Shown here: positions 7,842 through 17,135 of the stretch, piece by piece
Layout: the number at the start of each line of letters is the position of its first letter
Position numbering within the stretch: position 1 is the first letter of the stretch
DNA from: a filamentous cyanobacterium CCP2
Lineage (GTDB): Bacteria > Cyanobacteriota > Cyanobacteriia > Elainellales > Elainellaceae
Length of the DNA stretch: 37,138 nt
Assembly: GCA_003003615.1 (NCBI GenBank)
Contig: PVWD01000029.1
Span: forward strand, 1-37,138
Reading direction: 5' to 3'
Translations under genes and position numbers: made by a program
Notes under the pieces: generated by a model
Database searches by the model: none
Seen by the model: only the letters and a program-made list of their open reading frames with translations
What the model was told of the DNA's origin: nothing

Positions 7842-10487
7842 ATGCCCCCTTTATCGCGCTTCTACCGTTTCTTACACTCACTGACTGCGCGCTGCCGTAT
7901 GGCTGTACACGGTCACACATTTCCCCGATCGCTACGTTTGGCACTTAGTGTCATTCTTGGCTTTGGGATCGCTGTTCTCTGTTGGACAAATCAAGTCAAG
8001 GCGGCAGAAACGGTTTTATTGCAATACCGTGATCTCAGATTGTCCGTTTCCCTGGCTGAATTCCAAACCTTTGCAGCAGACGGTAACGCTTCCCCAGCCC
8101 TACAAGACTTCCTCCAGCAGACCGAAGAAGACCCGGAAGCCGTTCGTCAATGGTTAACTACAGAAATTTCACCCGGTTTTAGCTCAGTTCTGCCGCAAGA
8201 ATTCATTTTGCTGCAAATTAGCAAAACTTTGGGCGAACCGTTGGAGCGGGAAGACTTGGGAGCATTAGGAACCGCTTTACGCGCTGCCTTTGAGAATGAT
8301 CAAGCATTCTCTGTCATGGAAGTGCTAGAGCAATATCCTGGGCCGAATGTCCGTCTAACTTTGAACCGTTTGGAGCAGGCTTATACCGATATCAATTTAG
8401 TTGTGACCCGGCTGGAACCTGTTCTCAATGTGGCGAAGCAACTCCTACCTGAATTAGTTTGTGACTGCGATCGAGCCGATTCTGCTTCATCTCCCCTCCC
8501 AAGTCCTGAATTATCCAGCCAAAAAGCCACCCTCAACCAGCCGAAAGCCTCGATCGCCTATACTCAAGCCCAAGCAGCCCTCCATCCCCTCTTCAGCCCT
8601 GAAACCCGACTAGCAAGCCATTCCACCGTCGTTGCTGCTCAACCCAACACCACCCTCGCTGCATCGGCAACCCAACCCAACCTCAATCAGCAACTGGTCT
8701 TCACCTTCGGCCCCTTCCGTCCATCCATTTCGATCGCCGATCTAACCACCTTTGTGGAAACGGGGGAACTATCGCGAGGCTGGCGGTTTTACCTGAATGT
8801 GGCCAATATCGATCGCGAGGAACTGCGCCGTTCCCTGAGCCAGGAGGTTACAGTGAATGCTCAGTTTCTCGATCGTATGCTCAACTCGGTGCTGGGCGAG
8901 TACTTGCTGTATGAAGTCGGGCAGATTATTCAAACCCCCTCTGGTAAAGCCAATATTCAGGCATTGCGATCGGCCATTATCCTTTCCAGTATTGACGATA
9001 ATCGCTTTTCAACCCTAGAACTGCTTCAGCATTACCCCACTCAGCAAATTCAAATTAACGGAGTCCGTTTGGCCCGCATTGGCACAAACCTGTCGCGGAT
9101 TGCTTCTCCCGATGGGTTGTCAGATGCGGTGTCGAATCTGGAAGGATGGCTAGTGCAAATTCAGGCTTCCACTGCCGAAGATGTTTGCAACTGTGAAAAT
9201 ATTCCTGCGATCGATGCCACCACGCTTTCAGAAGTTCCAACGATTTCAGCCGCCACTGTATCGCAGTTTTTACCCCTAGGCTGGCAACCCGTTCCCTCTC
9301 ACCGAGTCGATCGCGGCATCATTAAAGTGGTTTGGCTCACCGGAACTCCCTATGAAATGGGCTACCAGCATGGACAACTCCTCCATGATGAAATTGCTTC
9401 GATCGGTGACAACGTGCTTCAGGTGGCGCGGTTTGCCGGAGAAGGATTTGCCCTGGGAAGACTTGCCTCCAAGCGTTCTTTCCCGGATATTGAGGAAGAA
9501 TGTCGAGGCTTATCTGATGCAACAAAAGACCTAGGAATTACGCTAGATACCTGCATGATGATGGCCTATGCAGATGTCTACCAGGAATTATTAGGGCACA
9601 CATTGCCAAATGAACTGTTTTGGAATGGATGTAACCAGTTTGTTGCAACCAATGAAGCGACGATTAGCAGACGGCTCTATCACGGGAGTAGTGTAGATAA
9701 TTCCACACCGATTCCCTATGTGATGAATAATCCCGTGATTTTTGTGCGACAGCCTACAAACGGTTTGCCTCATATTTTTGTCACCTATCCAGGAGTTGTT
9801 TGGCCGAACTCTGGCATGAACGTTGCAGGAATATCCTTAGGATTAGATACGGCACTTCCAAGAGATCCAGATGAACTTTCTCTGTATGGTAGAAGTAATG
9901 TGCAAATTATGGCGCAAATCCTAGAAACTGCCACCCAGTTTGAAGAAGCGCGTACCCTCATGGAAACTCAGCCTCGCGTTCGGGCCAACCTGATCATGAT
10001 TGCCGATGGCAAATCGAAACAGGCAGGCGTATTTGAATTTACAGGTCAAAATTTGGGAGTCAGAGAGCTACAGGAAAACGGCGTTCTTTACACCACTAAT
10101 CATTTCGTCCTGCCCGAAATGTACGAGAAGCAGCCCCTTCCACCAGACCCATCCAGCATTTCCCGATTCGATCGCTTTCAACAGTTAATGGAACCCGGAC
10201 ATCGGGATTCCCACTATGGGCAAATTACCCCAGAAGTCATGGCGACGATTTTACGCGATCGGGTGAACCCGTATACTGGGCAAGCCAGCCCCAAAGATCT
10301 GTTTGATGATGATGCTAGCCCCGGTGGAAATGGGGCCCTGCGTCAGGCAATTTTTGATCCAGAAGGACTGCGCCTGTGGATTGCCGCCGGATCGGCACCT
10401 GTGCCCGAAAATCCGTTTGTTTGCTTTTCAATGGGCGAATTGCTGGAATTTCCCAATGCCACCCCTTGCGAATCCCCGGAAATGTGA
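7842..10487 (+). CDS. exported protein: two DUF1400 domains fused to a C45-type Ntn acyltransferase/hydrolase
   Basis: 881 residues from the ATG at 7842. The frame is open back to a TTG at 7761, and the ATG at 7899 would give a neat signal peptide ending in QVKA before AETV, so 7899 is an equally good start. Counted from 7842, DUF1400 copies cover ~53-198 and ~285-428; each has a VSY/TFGPF-like strand, S-x-x-L/F-x-x-F and a helical end. They are joined by an Ala/Pro/Ser/Thr-rich linker. From ~491, VVWLTGTPYEMGYQHGQLL, the pair NGC-NQF (C597) and SGMNVAGISLG match the C45 family (acyl-CoA:6-aminopenicillanate acyltransferase-like), in which this Cys becomes the N-terminal nucleophile after self-cleavage. 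DUF1400 normally precedes an alpha/beta hydrolase, so this pairing is unusual. Likely a periplasmic amide or ester hydrolase; substrate unknown. Confidence 0.75.
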   Translation: MPPLSRFYRFLHSLTARCRMAVHGHTFPRSLRLALSVILGFGIAVLCWTNQVKAAETVLLQYRDLRLSVSLAEFQTFAADGNASPALQDFLQQTEEDPEAVRQWLTTEISPGFSSVLPQEFILLQISKTLGEPLEREDLGALGTALRAAFENDQAFSVMEVLEQYPGPNVRLTLNRLEQAYTDINLVVTRLEPVLNVAKQLLPELVCDCDRADSASSPLPSPELSSQKATLNQPKASIAYTQAQAALHPLFSPETRLASHSTVVAAQPNTTLAASATQPNLNQQLVFTFGPFRPSISIADLTTFVETGELSRGWRFYLNVANIDREELRRSLSQEVTVNAQFLDRMLNSVLGEYLLYEVGQIIQTPSGKANIQALRSAIILSSIDDNRFSTLELLQHYPTQQIQINGVRLARIGTNLSRIASPDGLSDAVSNLEGWLVQIQASTAEDVCNCENIPAIDATTLSEVPTISAATVSQFLPLGWQPVPSHRVDRGIIKVVWLTGTPYEMGYQHGQLLHDEIASIGDNVLQVARFAGEGFALGRLASKRSFPDIEEECRGLSDATKDLGITLDTCMMMAYADVYQELLGHTLPNELFWNGCNQFVATNEATISRRLYHGSSVDNSTPIPYVMNNPVIFVRQPTNGLPHIFVTYPGVVWPNSGMNVAGISLGLDTALPRDPDELSLYGRSNVQIMAQILETATQFEEARTLMETQPRVRANLIMIADGKSKQAGVFEFTGQNLGVRELQENGVLYTTNHFVLPEMYEKQPLPPDPSSISRFDRFQQLMEPGHRDSHYGQITPEVMATILRDRVNPYTGQASPKDLFDDDASPGGNGALRQAIFDPEGLRLWIAAGSAPVPENPFVCFSMGELLEFPNATPCESPEM

Positions 10488-10895
10488 AATTAATTTTTAT
10501 AAACTTGACATTTCCCTTAGCAGTTTCCTATTGTTCTGTAAGAGTTTTATGGTGTCGTTCGCTTCAGTCAGGCTGTATCGCAAGGATCATTAGGGTAAGG
10601 TCTGTATTTCCAGTATTTCCAGTTCGATCTGCGATCGGACTCCTCCAATCAAGTTGTCTCAACTTTTCCACTCAATTTCATTTGAGTCTATCGCTGGATC
10701 TTTGCCTGATCTGACTCCTACAAAGCTCATCCATTATTGAGCCAATGTGGCAATTTTCAAACCTTTATTGCTCCATTCGGACTGGCTTCATCCAAGTTTC
10801 CCAAGGGAATGCCGATATCCGTAGTCTGAGGGTTTAGGTTGCTTCTGCCACATCTTGGTTCATCTTTAACCTGTTCAAATTATTTGGAGAAATGC
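10488..10895. other. 408-bp intergenic region
   Basis: No gene, RNA or convincing hairpin seen. It separates the DUF1400/C45 gene from the lipoprotein gene and presumably carries the promoter of the latter. A doubled CCAGTATTTCCAG-like stretch occurs near 10610-10622. Confidence 0.5.
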
Positions 10896-11537
10896 ATGAT
10901 TTCAACTCGTTGGCTTAGGGTACTCGTCCCTATTGCTCTTGGTTTAGTGCTGTTCGTGACAGCCTGCGCTCCTAAGTCATCGTCGCGGTATGCTGACATT
11001 CAAACCGAAACAACTCGTCGCAATGCTCCCGCTGCCGTTACCAAGGCGGCCGAATCAGGCGGAACCTTTAACAAGTTTTTTCCTGGCTCAACGGGAACCT
11101 ATGAGGTTGTTCCAGCCCAAGAGAAAAAAGGGTTTGCAGAATATAAGCTGAACAAAGACGGCAAGACCGTTGCCATGCTCGCCATTAATGACACCGCCGG
11201 GCTGCCCACCGCCGCCGCCAAGTTTAAAAGCAGCACAGAAACGATCGCCGGTTATCCTTCCGTGGAACAGGGCACAACCGCAACGGGCATTTTGATCAAC
11301 GATCGCTACCAGGTGAAGGTGCTGTCTCGTGATCCGGCTTTTACCAGAGACGATCGGGTGGACTGGTTGCAAAAGTTTGATCTAAGAGGGTTGGCAAAAT
11401 TAGAGTCGGCTGAATCAGTTGTCGTAGCCCCAGCAAACCGCAAAGCCAAATCGGGCAAACCCACTCCTGCCAATTCTCCCGAAGCAAGCCCAATTCCTGG
11501 ATTGCCGCCAATTTTATCCCCTCAACCTGCTACCTAA
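10896..11537 (+). CDS. unrecognised lipoprotein
   Basis: 213 residues from the ATG at 10896, chosen because GGAGA lies 5 bases upstream and because it begins a classic lipoprotein signal: MISTRWLRVL, a hydrophobic core and the lipobox FVTAC with Cys at residue 24. The frame is open further up (to 10839), but that would bury the signal. The mature part has one compact domain (~45-180, rich in K, T and short beta-prone stretches such as GTYEVVPAQ and GFAEYKLNKDGKTVAML), then a disordered Pro/Ser-rich tail (SPEASPIPGLPPILSPQP). No known domain is recognised; it looks like a cyanobacterial conserved protein. It should be anchored to a membrane facing the periplasm or thylakoid lumen. The next gene begins 60 bases on in the same direction. 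Confidence 0.75.
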   Translation: MISTRWLRVLVPIALGLVLFVTACAPKSSSRYADIQTETTRRNAPAAVTKAAESGGTFNKFFPGSTGTYEVVPAQEKKGFAEYKLNKDGKTVAMLAINDTAGLPTAAAKFKSSTETIAGYPSVEQGTTATGILINDRYQVKVLSRDPAFTRDDRVDWLQKFDLRGLAKLESAESVVVAPANRKAKSGKPTPANSPEASPIPGLPPILSPQPAT

Positions 11538-11597
11538 TGCAGGTGCAACCGTCCCGTCGTTATTGGAATTTGCGTTCCAGCACAGAAGGAGATTCGC

Positions 11598-12482
11598 ATG
11601 AGTAAACCCATTTTCAAAATTGTTGATGAGCTACCCACCGGAGGACTCACCGTTTCAGCATTGCGATCGTTGGATTTTGTCATTCCAGGACAGTGGAATA
11701 ATTTGGTGGGGTTTGACAACACCATTCGCACCGTCACCGGAGAAACCGACGAGGCCCTGGTGCAGCAGATTGGTGAGCGTGCCATTACGCTGTTTAACGA
11801 CAAGTCCGAAGGCTATCAGAGAGCATTGTGGCTATATGAAACCGTTGATTCAGCTTCCGGATTATTAGGGACTGCTGCCCTGATGAACCGCGTCGGGCAA
11901 GACACGTTTTTGGGGTTTTTGAAGCACCTGACTCCAAAGCCAGAACGGGCGCAAAGCATTGATCTGTCCGTTAAGTTAGTCACAGAAATTGTGGCCTTTT
12001 GCCAAATCAACGGCATTCCTGGCGACAGTATCGGAGACTTTTTGGCAGCCCTAAAAGATTACAGTGGCGAATCCTTGATGCGAATGGCGGCCCTCGTCTC
12101 TTTTGATGGGCTGATTCCCCTGGGGGCAAGCTTCACAGACAAAGCCCTGTCTTTGGTTAAAGGCATGTCTCCCTCTGAGCTAGGTGGAAACCAAACTTTT
12201 AAGGGCGTTAAGGATTTAATTCCTGGACAAAACGATGCGGGCAAGCTGAATTTCATCACAGAAAGCTTTGAGGCAACAAAGAGATGGATGGATGGCTTTG
12301 TTTCCTCTAAAGGACTCACCCAAAGCAACGTTGCTGACAACCTCTCAAAATTCATTGATTTTTCCGAAGACAAGCTCGATTACCTGGGTGCCTTACTGGA
12401 TGTTTCGGTGAAGTATTACCGTCACACAGGTGTGCAAACGCTGACAAGACGGTTAGTGGAAAGGGCCGTTGCTGAAATTTAG
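11598..12482 (+). CDS. unrecognised soluble protein, mostly helical
   Basis: 294 residues with a strong ribosome site (AAGGAG) 7 bases before the ATG, which fixes the start. No signal peptide. Opening VDELPTGGLTVSALRSLDFVIPG is followed by predicted helices; ALMNRVGQDTFLGFLKHLTPKPERAQ and LDYLGALLDVSVKYYRHTGVQTLTRRL are typical amphipathic stretches. No catalytic motif is evident. It follows the lipoprotein gene by 60 bases and precedes another unrecognised gene by ~220 bases, in the same direction. Function not known. Confidence 0.65.
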   Translation: MSKPIFKIVDELPTGGLTVSALRSLDFVIPGQWNNLVGFDNTIRTVTGETDEALVQQIGERAITLFNDKSEGYQRALWLYETVDSASGLLGTAALMNRVGQDTFLGFLKHLTPKPERAQSIDLSVKLVTEIVAFCQINGIPGDSIGDFLAALKDYSGESLMRMAALVSFDGLIPLGASFTDKALSLVKGMSPSELGGNQTFKGVKDLIPGQNDAGKLNFITESFEATKRWMDGFVSSKGLTQSNVADNLSKFIDFSEDKLDYLGALLDVSVKYYRHTGVQTLTRRLVERAVAEI

Positions 12483-12701
12483 GTACTTTAGTTCTTTGGC
12501 GCATCCATTACTTGTGATGAATCGAGCGATCGATTCGGAATAGTTTATGCATCAGAAGCGATCGTGTTTTAGAAAACAGCCAATCTATCTTTTAACATGC
12601 TAAAGATACTGGCATGGAGATTATTTGGCAAACAAAATCACCAAAAGAAACCTTGATTCTGTCCTGAAGTTCGCATTCTTAAAACCCATGGAGTTTACCC
12701 A

Positions 12702-13193
12702 ATGACAACGGCTGAAAGTTTTACCCCGGAAGAACTCAAAACCCTGGCTGGCTCTGTTATGCTGAGCGGTATGGCGGTATCAATGGTTGATATGGGAGTG
12801 GTTTCAACGGCGATCGAAGCAAATGCGATGGCGCAGGAAGTTGCGGGAGCCACCCAGAAATATCCCAGTAATGCAGTGATTCAAGCTTTGTTCTCCGAAG
12901 AAGCCGTAAAGCAGGCGAGAAGCAATGGCACAATGAAACTGGACGTGAAACCAGAGGAAATGCAGCCCAATCTTGCCGTTGACACGGCCGTCACCAAAAT
13001 TAATGAAGCTCTGGTGATTCTCAACCAGAAGGCAACCCCTGAAGAAACGCAGGAGTTCAAAGAATTCATTTATAGTGCAGCCGATCGGGTGGCAAATGCT
13101 GCTGGAAATGGTCTGTTTGGTTCTGGCGGTTCCAAGGTGAGCGATAAGGAAGCAGCCGCTCTGGCAAAATTAAAAGCCGCGCTTGGTTTGTAA
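12702..13193 (+). CDS. unrecognised small helical protein
   Basis: 163 residues. The N-terminal third is rich in small and Met residues (LAGSVMLSGMAVSMVDMGVVSTAIEANAMAQEV) and could be a hydrophobic helical hairpin rather than a signal peptide. The middle is charged, and the end, GLFGSGGSKVSDKEAAALAKLKAALGL, has a Gly/Ser hinge and a terminal amphipathic helix. No Shine-Dalgarno is clear (upstream TTTACCCA). No domain recognised. Coding is supported by length, clean frame and composition like its neighbours. A hairpin follows at 13248. Confidence 0.6.
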   Translation: MTTAESFTPEELKTLAGSVMLSGMAVSMVDMGVVSTAIEANAMAQEVAGATQKYPSNAVIQALFSEEAVKQARSNGTMKLDVKPEEMQPNLAVDTAVTKINEALVILNQKATPEETQEFKEFIYSAADRVANAAGNGLFGSGGSKVSDKEAAALAKLKAALGL

Positions 13194-13247
13194 ACCCTCA
13201 GCTTCAATTGTCGCAGAATAGTCAACCGTGAAGGGTTAGTTATGTTG

Positions 13248-13275
13248 GGGTGTGCCGATCGCAAATGGCACGCCC
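13248..13275. terminator. hairpin after the unrecognised gene
   Basis: GGGTGTGCC (13248-13256) pairs with GGCACGCCC (13267-13275) with one G-T pair over a 10-base loop containing GATCGC. No T-run follows, so termination is only suggested by position. Confidence 0.4.
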
Positions 13276-13434
13276 TAATTGATTGAGCTATATTGAGTGT
13301 CTAAGCAGGCTAATCTATCGTTCGGCACTTTCCGCACTTCGCCTATTCCCATTCCTTCACTTCGCCTATTTCCATCCTTTCCTTGCACTCAGCACCTTCC
13401 AACCATTCAAATTTCCCCATCCGCTGCCTAGGGT

Positions 13435-14337
13435 ATGTCATCGATCGAACCTGAATTTCTCCTATTTGCTCAGCATGGTTGGGCAGACGACAACCGGGCA
13501 ATGACCCACCTGTCCCAGCAGCTCGTTGGCGATGATCATGCACTGATTGTTGCACCTAATCTGGATTACATTCAGACCTGGATACGCATTGACCCGCTGA
13601 TTCAAACCGTTGAAGCCACTGCCGCCATTTACATGACTGACTATCCCGATGTGCCCCTCAGAATCGTTGGGCATTCAATGGGAGGGTTAATTTGGCTAGA
13701 ACTTCTGAATCGGCATCCGCGCTGGTGGTCAAGGATACATTCGTTGGTGCTGGTGGCTTCGCCGGTAGGAGGGGCAGATTTAGGACGCTTGCTTGACCCA
13801 CTCAAAGTTGGACTGGGCATTGCCGCAGATTTGGGCAACAATCGCAAACCGATCGCCGAAATGATCGCCGCTACCATCCCCACCCTGGTCATTGCTGGAG
13901 ATATTGATCACGGCAGTGATGGGACGGTTCCGGTAGAATGCACCAAAGTTCCCAATGCTCAATTTGTTCGCCTACCGCAGCTTTCCCATCCCGCTTTACG
14001 CAATCATCCCCTGGTGGCTGCCACCATTCGCGAATTTTGGGCGGGCACAACGTTTGAAGCCGTTGACTATGACGATGTGGTGCGACGGCTACACAAAGTT
14101 CCCGGCATTACGGATGGCCATTGGCGAGATTTCGATCGCGCTCAAGTGGCGATTCGCCTTAACAATGGCGGCACAATTCGCACCTGGACAAATCTCCTGG
14201 GCATTAATCACGTTTTTGTAGCATCGCCGCAGGGACAATGCTTGTATGCAGGCTTTGTCGGATGGATGCACGCCCTAGAGTTACAGCAAGCCCTGGAGGA
14301 AATTCGGCGGGAACATGCTGTTAAGGGAACGGCTTAA
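13435..14337 (+). CDS. alpha/beta hydrolase
   Basis: 300 residues. The nucleophile elbow VGHSMGG places the catalytic Ser at 81; the oxyanion-region HGW is at 15-17. The acid is probably in AGDIDHGSDGTVP (~160-172), as in lipase/esterase families, and the base His in LSHPALRNHP (~182-191). After the hydrolase core, about 90 residues form an added C-terminal region (VVRRLHKVPGITDGHWRDFD onward) not typical of simple esterases. No signal peptide is visible, so probably cytoplasmic. Substrate is unknown. It precedes purU by 66 bases, but a functional link is not evident. Confidence 0.8.
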   Translation: MSSIEPEFLLFAQHGWADDNRAMTHLSQQLVGDDHALIVAPNLDYIQTWIRIDPLIQTVEATAAIYMTDYPDVPLRIVGHSMGGLIWLELLNRHPRWWSRIHSLVLVASPVGGADLGRLLDPLKVGLGIAADLGNNRKPIAEMIAATIPTLVIAGDIDHGSDGTVPVECTKVPNAQFVRLPQLSHPALRNHPLVAATIREFWAGTTFEAVDYDDVVRRLHKVPGITDGHWRDFDRAQVAIRLNNGGTIRTWTNLLGINHVFVASPQGQCLYAGFVGWMHALELQQALEEIRREHAVKGTA

Positions 14338-14403
14338 CGCTTACAGTACAAAATCCGCGCAAACCTGCCCTAGTATTAGATGGATGGTTGATGTGGTGCG
14401 CCC

Positions 14404-15258
14404 ATGAGTCGTCCAACTGCTACGCTGTTAATCTCCTGCCCTGACCAAAAAGGCCTGGTGGCAAAATTTGCTAACTTTATTTATTCCAATGGCGGAAACA
14501 TCATCCACGCTGATCAGCACACAGACTTTTCAGCCGGATTGTTCCTCACGCGGATTGAGTGGGAACTAGAAGGGTTTAACCTACCGCGAGACATCATCGG
14601 TGCTGCCTTTGGGTCGATCGCCCAACCGCTAAACGCCTGCTGGCAACTCCATTTTTCTGATCAAATTCCCCGCATTGCTGTTTGGGTGAGTCGTCAAGAT
14701 CACTGTTTGTTTGACCTGATCTGGCGACAACGATCGCAGGAAATTGCCGCAGAAATTCCCCTGATCATCAGCAATCATCCACACCTGCAAGAAATTGCCG
14801 AGCAGTTTGGCATTGCCTATCACCACATTCCCATCACACCAGACACCAAGCCAGAGCAAGAAGCTAAACAGCTAGAGCTATTGCAAAAATACCAAATTGA
14901 TCTGGTGGTGTTAGCAAAATATATGCAGGTGCTCAGTTCAGACTTCATCGCCCAATTTCCCCACATCATCAATATTCACCATTCTTTTCTGCCCGCCTTC
15001 CCCGGAGCCAACCCCTATCACCGAGCAGCCGATCGCGGAGTTAAAATCATCGGAGCCACCGCCCATTATGTCACGCAAGATTTAGACGAAGGCCCGATTA
15101 TTGAGCAAGATGTGGTGCGGGTCAGCCATCGGGATCAGGTAGAAGATCTGATTCGCAAGGGCAAAGATCTGGAGCGAGTCGTTCTAGCTAGAGCGGTTCG
15201 GCTCCATCTGCAAAACCGGGTGTTAGTCTATGGAAACCGAACTGTCGTATTTGCCTAA
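14404..15258 (+). CDS. purU: formyltetrahydrofolate deformylase PurU
   Basis: 284 residues, the normal length. It hydrolyses 10-formyltetrahydrofolate to formate and tetrahydrofolate, feeding formate to PurT and balancing the one-carbon pool. An ACT-like domain covers ~5-85 (LISCPDQKGLVAKFANFIYSN-type start). The formyltransferase-like catalytic domain follows: IAVWVSRQDHC (~97), NIHHSFLPAF (N190, H192) and TQDLDEGPII with D228. The Asn-His-Asp triad typical of formyl-transfer enzymes is intact. The next gene begins 9 bases after the stop and may be co-transcribed. Confidence 0.93.
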   Translation: MSRPTATLLISCPDQKGLVAKFANFIYSNGGNIIHADQHTDFSAGLFLTRIEWELEGFNLPRDIIGAAFGSIAQPLNACWQLHFSDQIPRIAVWVSRQDHCLFDLIWRQRSQEIAAEIPLIISNHPHLQEIAEQFGIAYHHIPITPDTKPEQEAKQLELLQKYQIDLVVLAKYMQVLSSDFIAQFPHIINIHHSFLPAFPGANPYHRAADRGVKIIGATAHYVTQDLDEGPIIEQDVVRVSHRDQVEDLIRKGKDLERVVLARAVRLHLQNRVLVYGNRTVVFA

Positions 15259-15267
15259 TCCCCCCCT

Positions 15268-15843
15268 ATGACTGCCGTAACGATCGACTTCTCACCCTTA
15301 TTTGAGCTTACAGATGACGATTTTTATCAACTCTGTCAGAACAATCCTGATGTCCGATTTGAGCGCACGGCAAAGGGAGAGTTAGTGATTATGTCGCCTG
15401 TCGGAGGAGAAGGTGGAAAGCGCGAAGCAGACTTGATCACAGACCTGAATCTCTGGAACCGCCAAGCCAATCTGGGGGTTGTGTTCAGTTCTTCAGCCGG
15501 ATTCAAACTGCCCAACGGTGCAGACCGCTCCCCCGATGCCGCCTGGATCAGCCACGATCGCTGGAACACCCTCACCCCAGAACAAAAACGAAAATTTCCG
15601 CCGATCGCCCCTGATTTTGTGATTGAATTACGTTCTGAATCAGATGATTTGACCACCCTTCGCGCCAAATTGCAAGAGTATATGGACAACGGTGTGCAGT
15701 TGGGTTGGCTGATTGATCCTAAAGATCAAATTGTGGAAATCTATCGTCAGGGACAACCTGTTGAAGTTCTCAACGCCCCCACTCAAATTTCCGGAGAAAC
15801 CTTTCTCCCTGCATTCACGCTAGATCTCAAGCGCATTTTTTAA
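15268..15843 (+). CDS. Uma2-family (DUF820) putative endonuclease
   Basis: 191 residues of the PD-(D/E)xK-like Uma2/DUF820 family, which is greatly expanded in cyanobacteria. Family features are a start with TDDDFYQLCQNNPDVRFE, ELVIMSPVGGEGG (~38-50), RSPDAAWIS with D90, DFVIELRS with E120 and EYMDNGVQLGWLIDP (~137-151). The nuclease activity is predicted for the family from fold; biological role is not known, though copies often move horizontally. It lies 9 bases after purU. The downstream gap carries the palindrome plus heptamer element before wecB. Confidence 0.85.
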   Translation: MTAVTIDFSPLFELTDDDFYQLCQNNPDVRFERTAKGELVIMSPVGGEGGKREADLITDLNLWNRQANLGVVFSSSAGFKLPNGADRSPDAAWISHDRWNTLTPEQKRKFPPIAPDFVIELRSESDDLTTLRAKLQEYMDNGVQLGWLIDPKDQIVEIYRQGQPVEVLNAPTQISGETFLPAFTLDLKRIF

Positions 15844-15877
15844 CCCCAAACCCAAAATCTCTCACCCCTCCCCACTC

Positions 15878-15945
15878 CTACAAACGCAAAGTTTCGCGTC
15901 TCTACACCCACTCCCTACTCCCTACTCCCTACTCCCTACTCCCTC
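15878..15945 (+). repeat. palindrome plus ACTCCCT heptamer array abutting the wecB start
   Basis: A degenerate 28-bp palindrome (15878-15905, right arm TTTCGCGTCTCTAC) is followed after 4 bases by five perfect ACTCCCT heptamers (15910-15944), and one base later by the wecB ATG. The same layout occurs before the V4R gene at 30429. Heptamer arrays of this type are the cyanobacterial short tandemly repeated repetitive (STRR) sequences. Confidence 0.9.
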
Positions 15946-17058
15946 ATGTCTAAACCCATCCGCGTCTGCATCATCCTGGGAACCCGCCCCGAAGCGATTA
16001 AACTAGCCCCTGTCATCCAAGCTTTTAGGAACGATCGCGCCTTTGAAACTCAGGTGGTGCTGACGGGACAGCATCGAGAAATGGTGGCTCAGGTGATGGA
16101 CTTGTTTGATCTGAAATCCGATCATGACCTGGCAATCATGCAGCATGGACAAACCCTCAGCGACATCACCTGTCGGAGTTTGCAAGGACTAGAAGCTCTA
16201 TTTCAAACCCTTCAGCCTCAAATCGTTTTGGTACAAGGGGATACAACGACTGCCTTTGCTGCTGCGATCGCTGCTTTCTACCAACAAATTCCGGTGGGAC
16301 ACGTTGAAGCCGGACTGCGAACGGATAATATTTATAACCCTTACCCTGAAGAAGCCAACCGGCGGCTGATTTCCCAGATTACCCACCTGCACTTTGCCCC
16401 GACCACGCTGGCCGTGGAAAACCTGGAGCGATCGGGGGTGCTAGGCAAAATTCATCACACGGGCAATACAGTAATTGATGCTCTCTTAACAATGGCCGCC
16501 CGCCATCCAGCTTGTCCGGTTCCTGGCTTGGAGTGGGATAAGTATCGTGTGATTCTGTCTACCGTCCACCGACGGGAGAACTGGGGAGAACCGCTTCAGT
16601 CGATCGCCGCTGGCTTTCTGCAAGTGTTGGATAAATTCCCTGATACTGCCCTGCTGCTGCCGCTCCACCGGAACCCTACGGTACGCGAACCCCTAAAAGC
16701 AAGATTGGGCAACCATCCCAGAGTTTTTCTAACGGAACCATTGGACTATGGAGAACTGGTCGGAGCCATCCAACGTTGCTACTTACTCATGACCGATTCA
16801 GGCGGACTCCAGGAAGAAGCTCCCAGTCTGGGTAAACCTGTTCTCGTCCTGCGGGACACCACCGAACGCCCAGAGGCAGTGAGTTCTGGTACGGCCAAGC
16901 TGGTGGGAACCCATTCCGAGGCGATCGTGCAGGCAGCTTCAGATTTGTTGAGTCATCCCGATGCCTACAGCACCATGGCTAATGCAATCAACCCTTTTGG
17001 AGACGGTCAGGCATCCATGCGAATTGTTCAAGCGGTGAAGGAATATTTAGGGGAATAA
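15946..17058 (+). CDS. wecB: UDP-N-acetylglucosamine 2-epimerase (non-hydrolysing)
   Basis: 370 residues, the usual length. It interconverts UDP-GlcNAc and UDP-ManNAc for surface polysaccharide synthesis. Family motifs in order: GTRPEAIK (12-19), VQGDTTTAFA (96-105), HVEAGLRT (119-126), PEEANRR (134-140), VHRRENWG (~208) and MTDSGGLQEEAP (~280). All are intact. The start codon has no Shine-Dalgarno sequence; it is preceded directly by a pyrimidine-rich heptamer array, so translation may depend on a leaderless or S1-dependent mode (inference). No other surface polysaccharide gene is adjacent. Confidence 0.95.
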   Translation: MSKPIRVCIILGTRPEAIKLAPVIQAFRNDRAFETQVVLTGQHREMVAQVMDLFDLKSDHDLAIMQHGQTLSDITCRSLQGLEALFQTLQPQIVLVQGDTTTAFAAAIAAFYQQIPVGHVEAGLRTDNIYNPYPEEANRRLISQITHLHFAPTTLAVENLERSGVLGKIHHTGNTVIDALLTMAARHPACPVPGLEWDKYRVILSTVHRRENWGEPLQSIAAGFLQVLDKFPDTALLLPLHRNPTVREPLKARLGNHPRVFLTEPLDYGELVGAIQRCYLLMTDSGGLQEEAPSLGKPVLVLRDTTERPEAVSSGTAKLVGTHSEAIVQAASDLLSHPDAYSTMANAINPFGDGQASMRIVQAVKEYLGE

Positions 17059-17135
17059 TTCACGCTTCTCAGCGACATTTCATCCGCACTTCCCCAAGTT
17101 TTTCTAACAAGTTTTTCTAATCACAATTTCTCATT

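Noticed and set aside
15910-15944. Possible CRISPR or satellite-like array
   Set aside because: Perfect heptamers with no spacers; it is an STRR array. No CRISPR repeats were found anywhere in the window.
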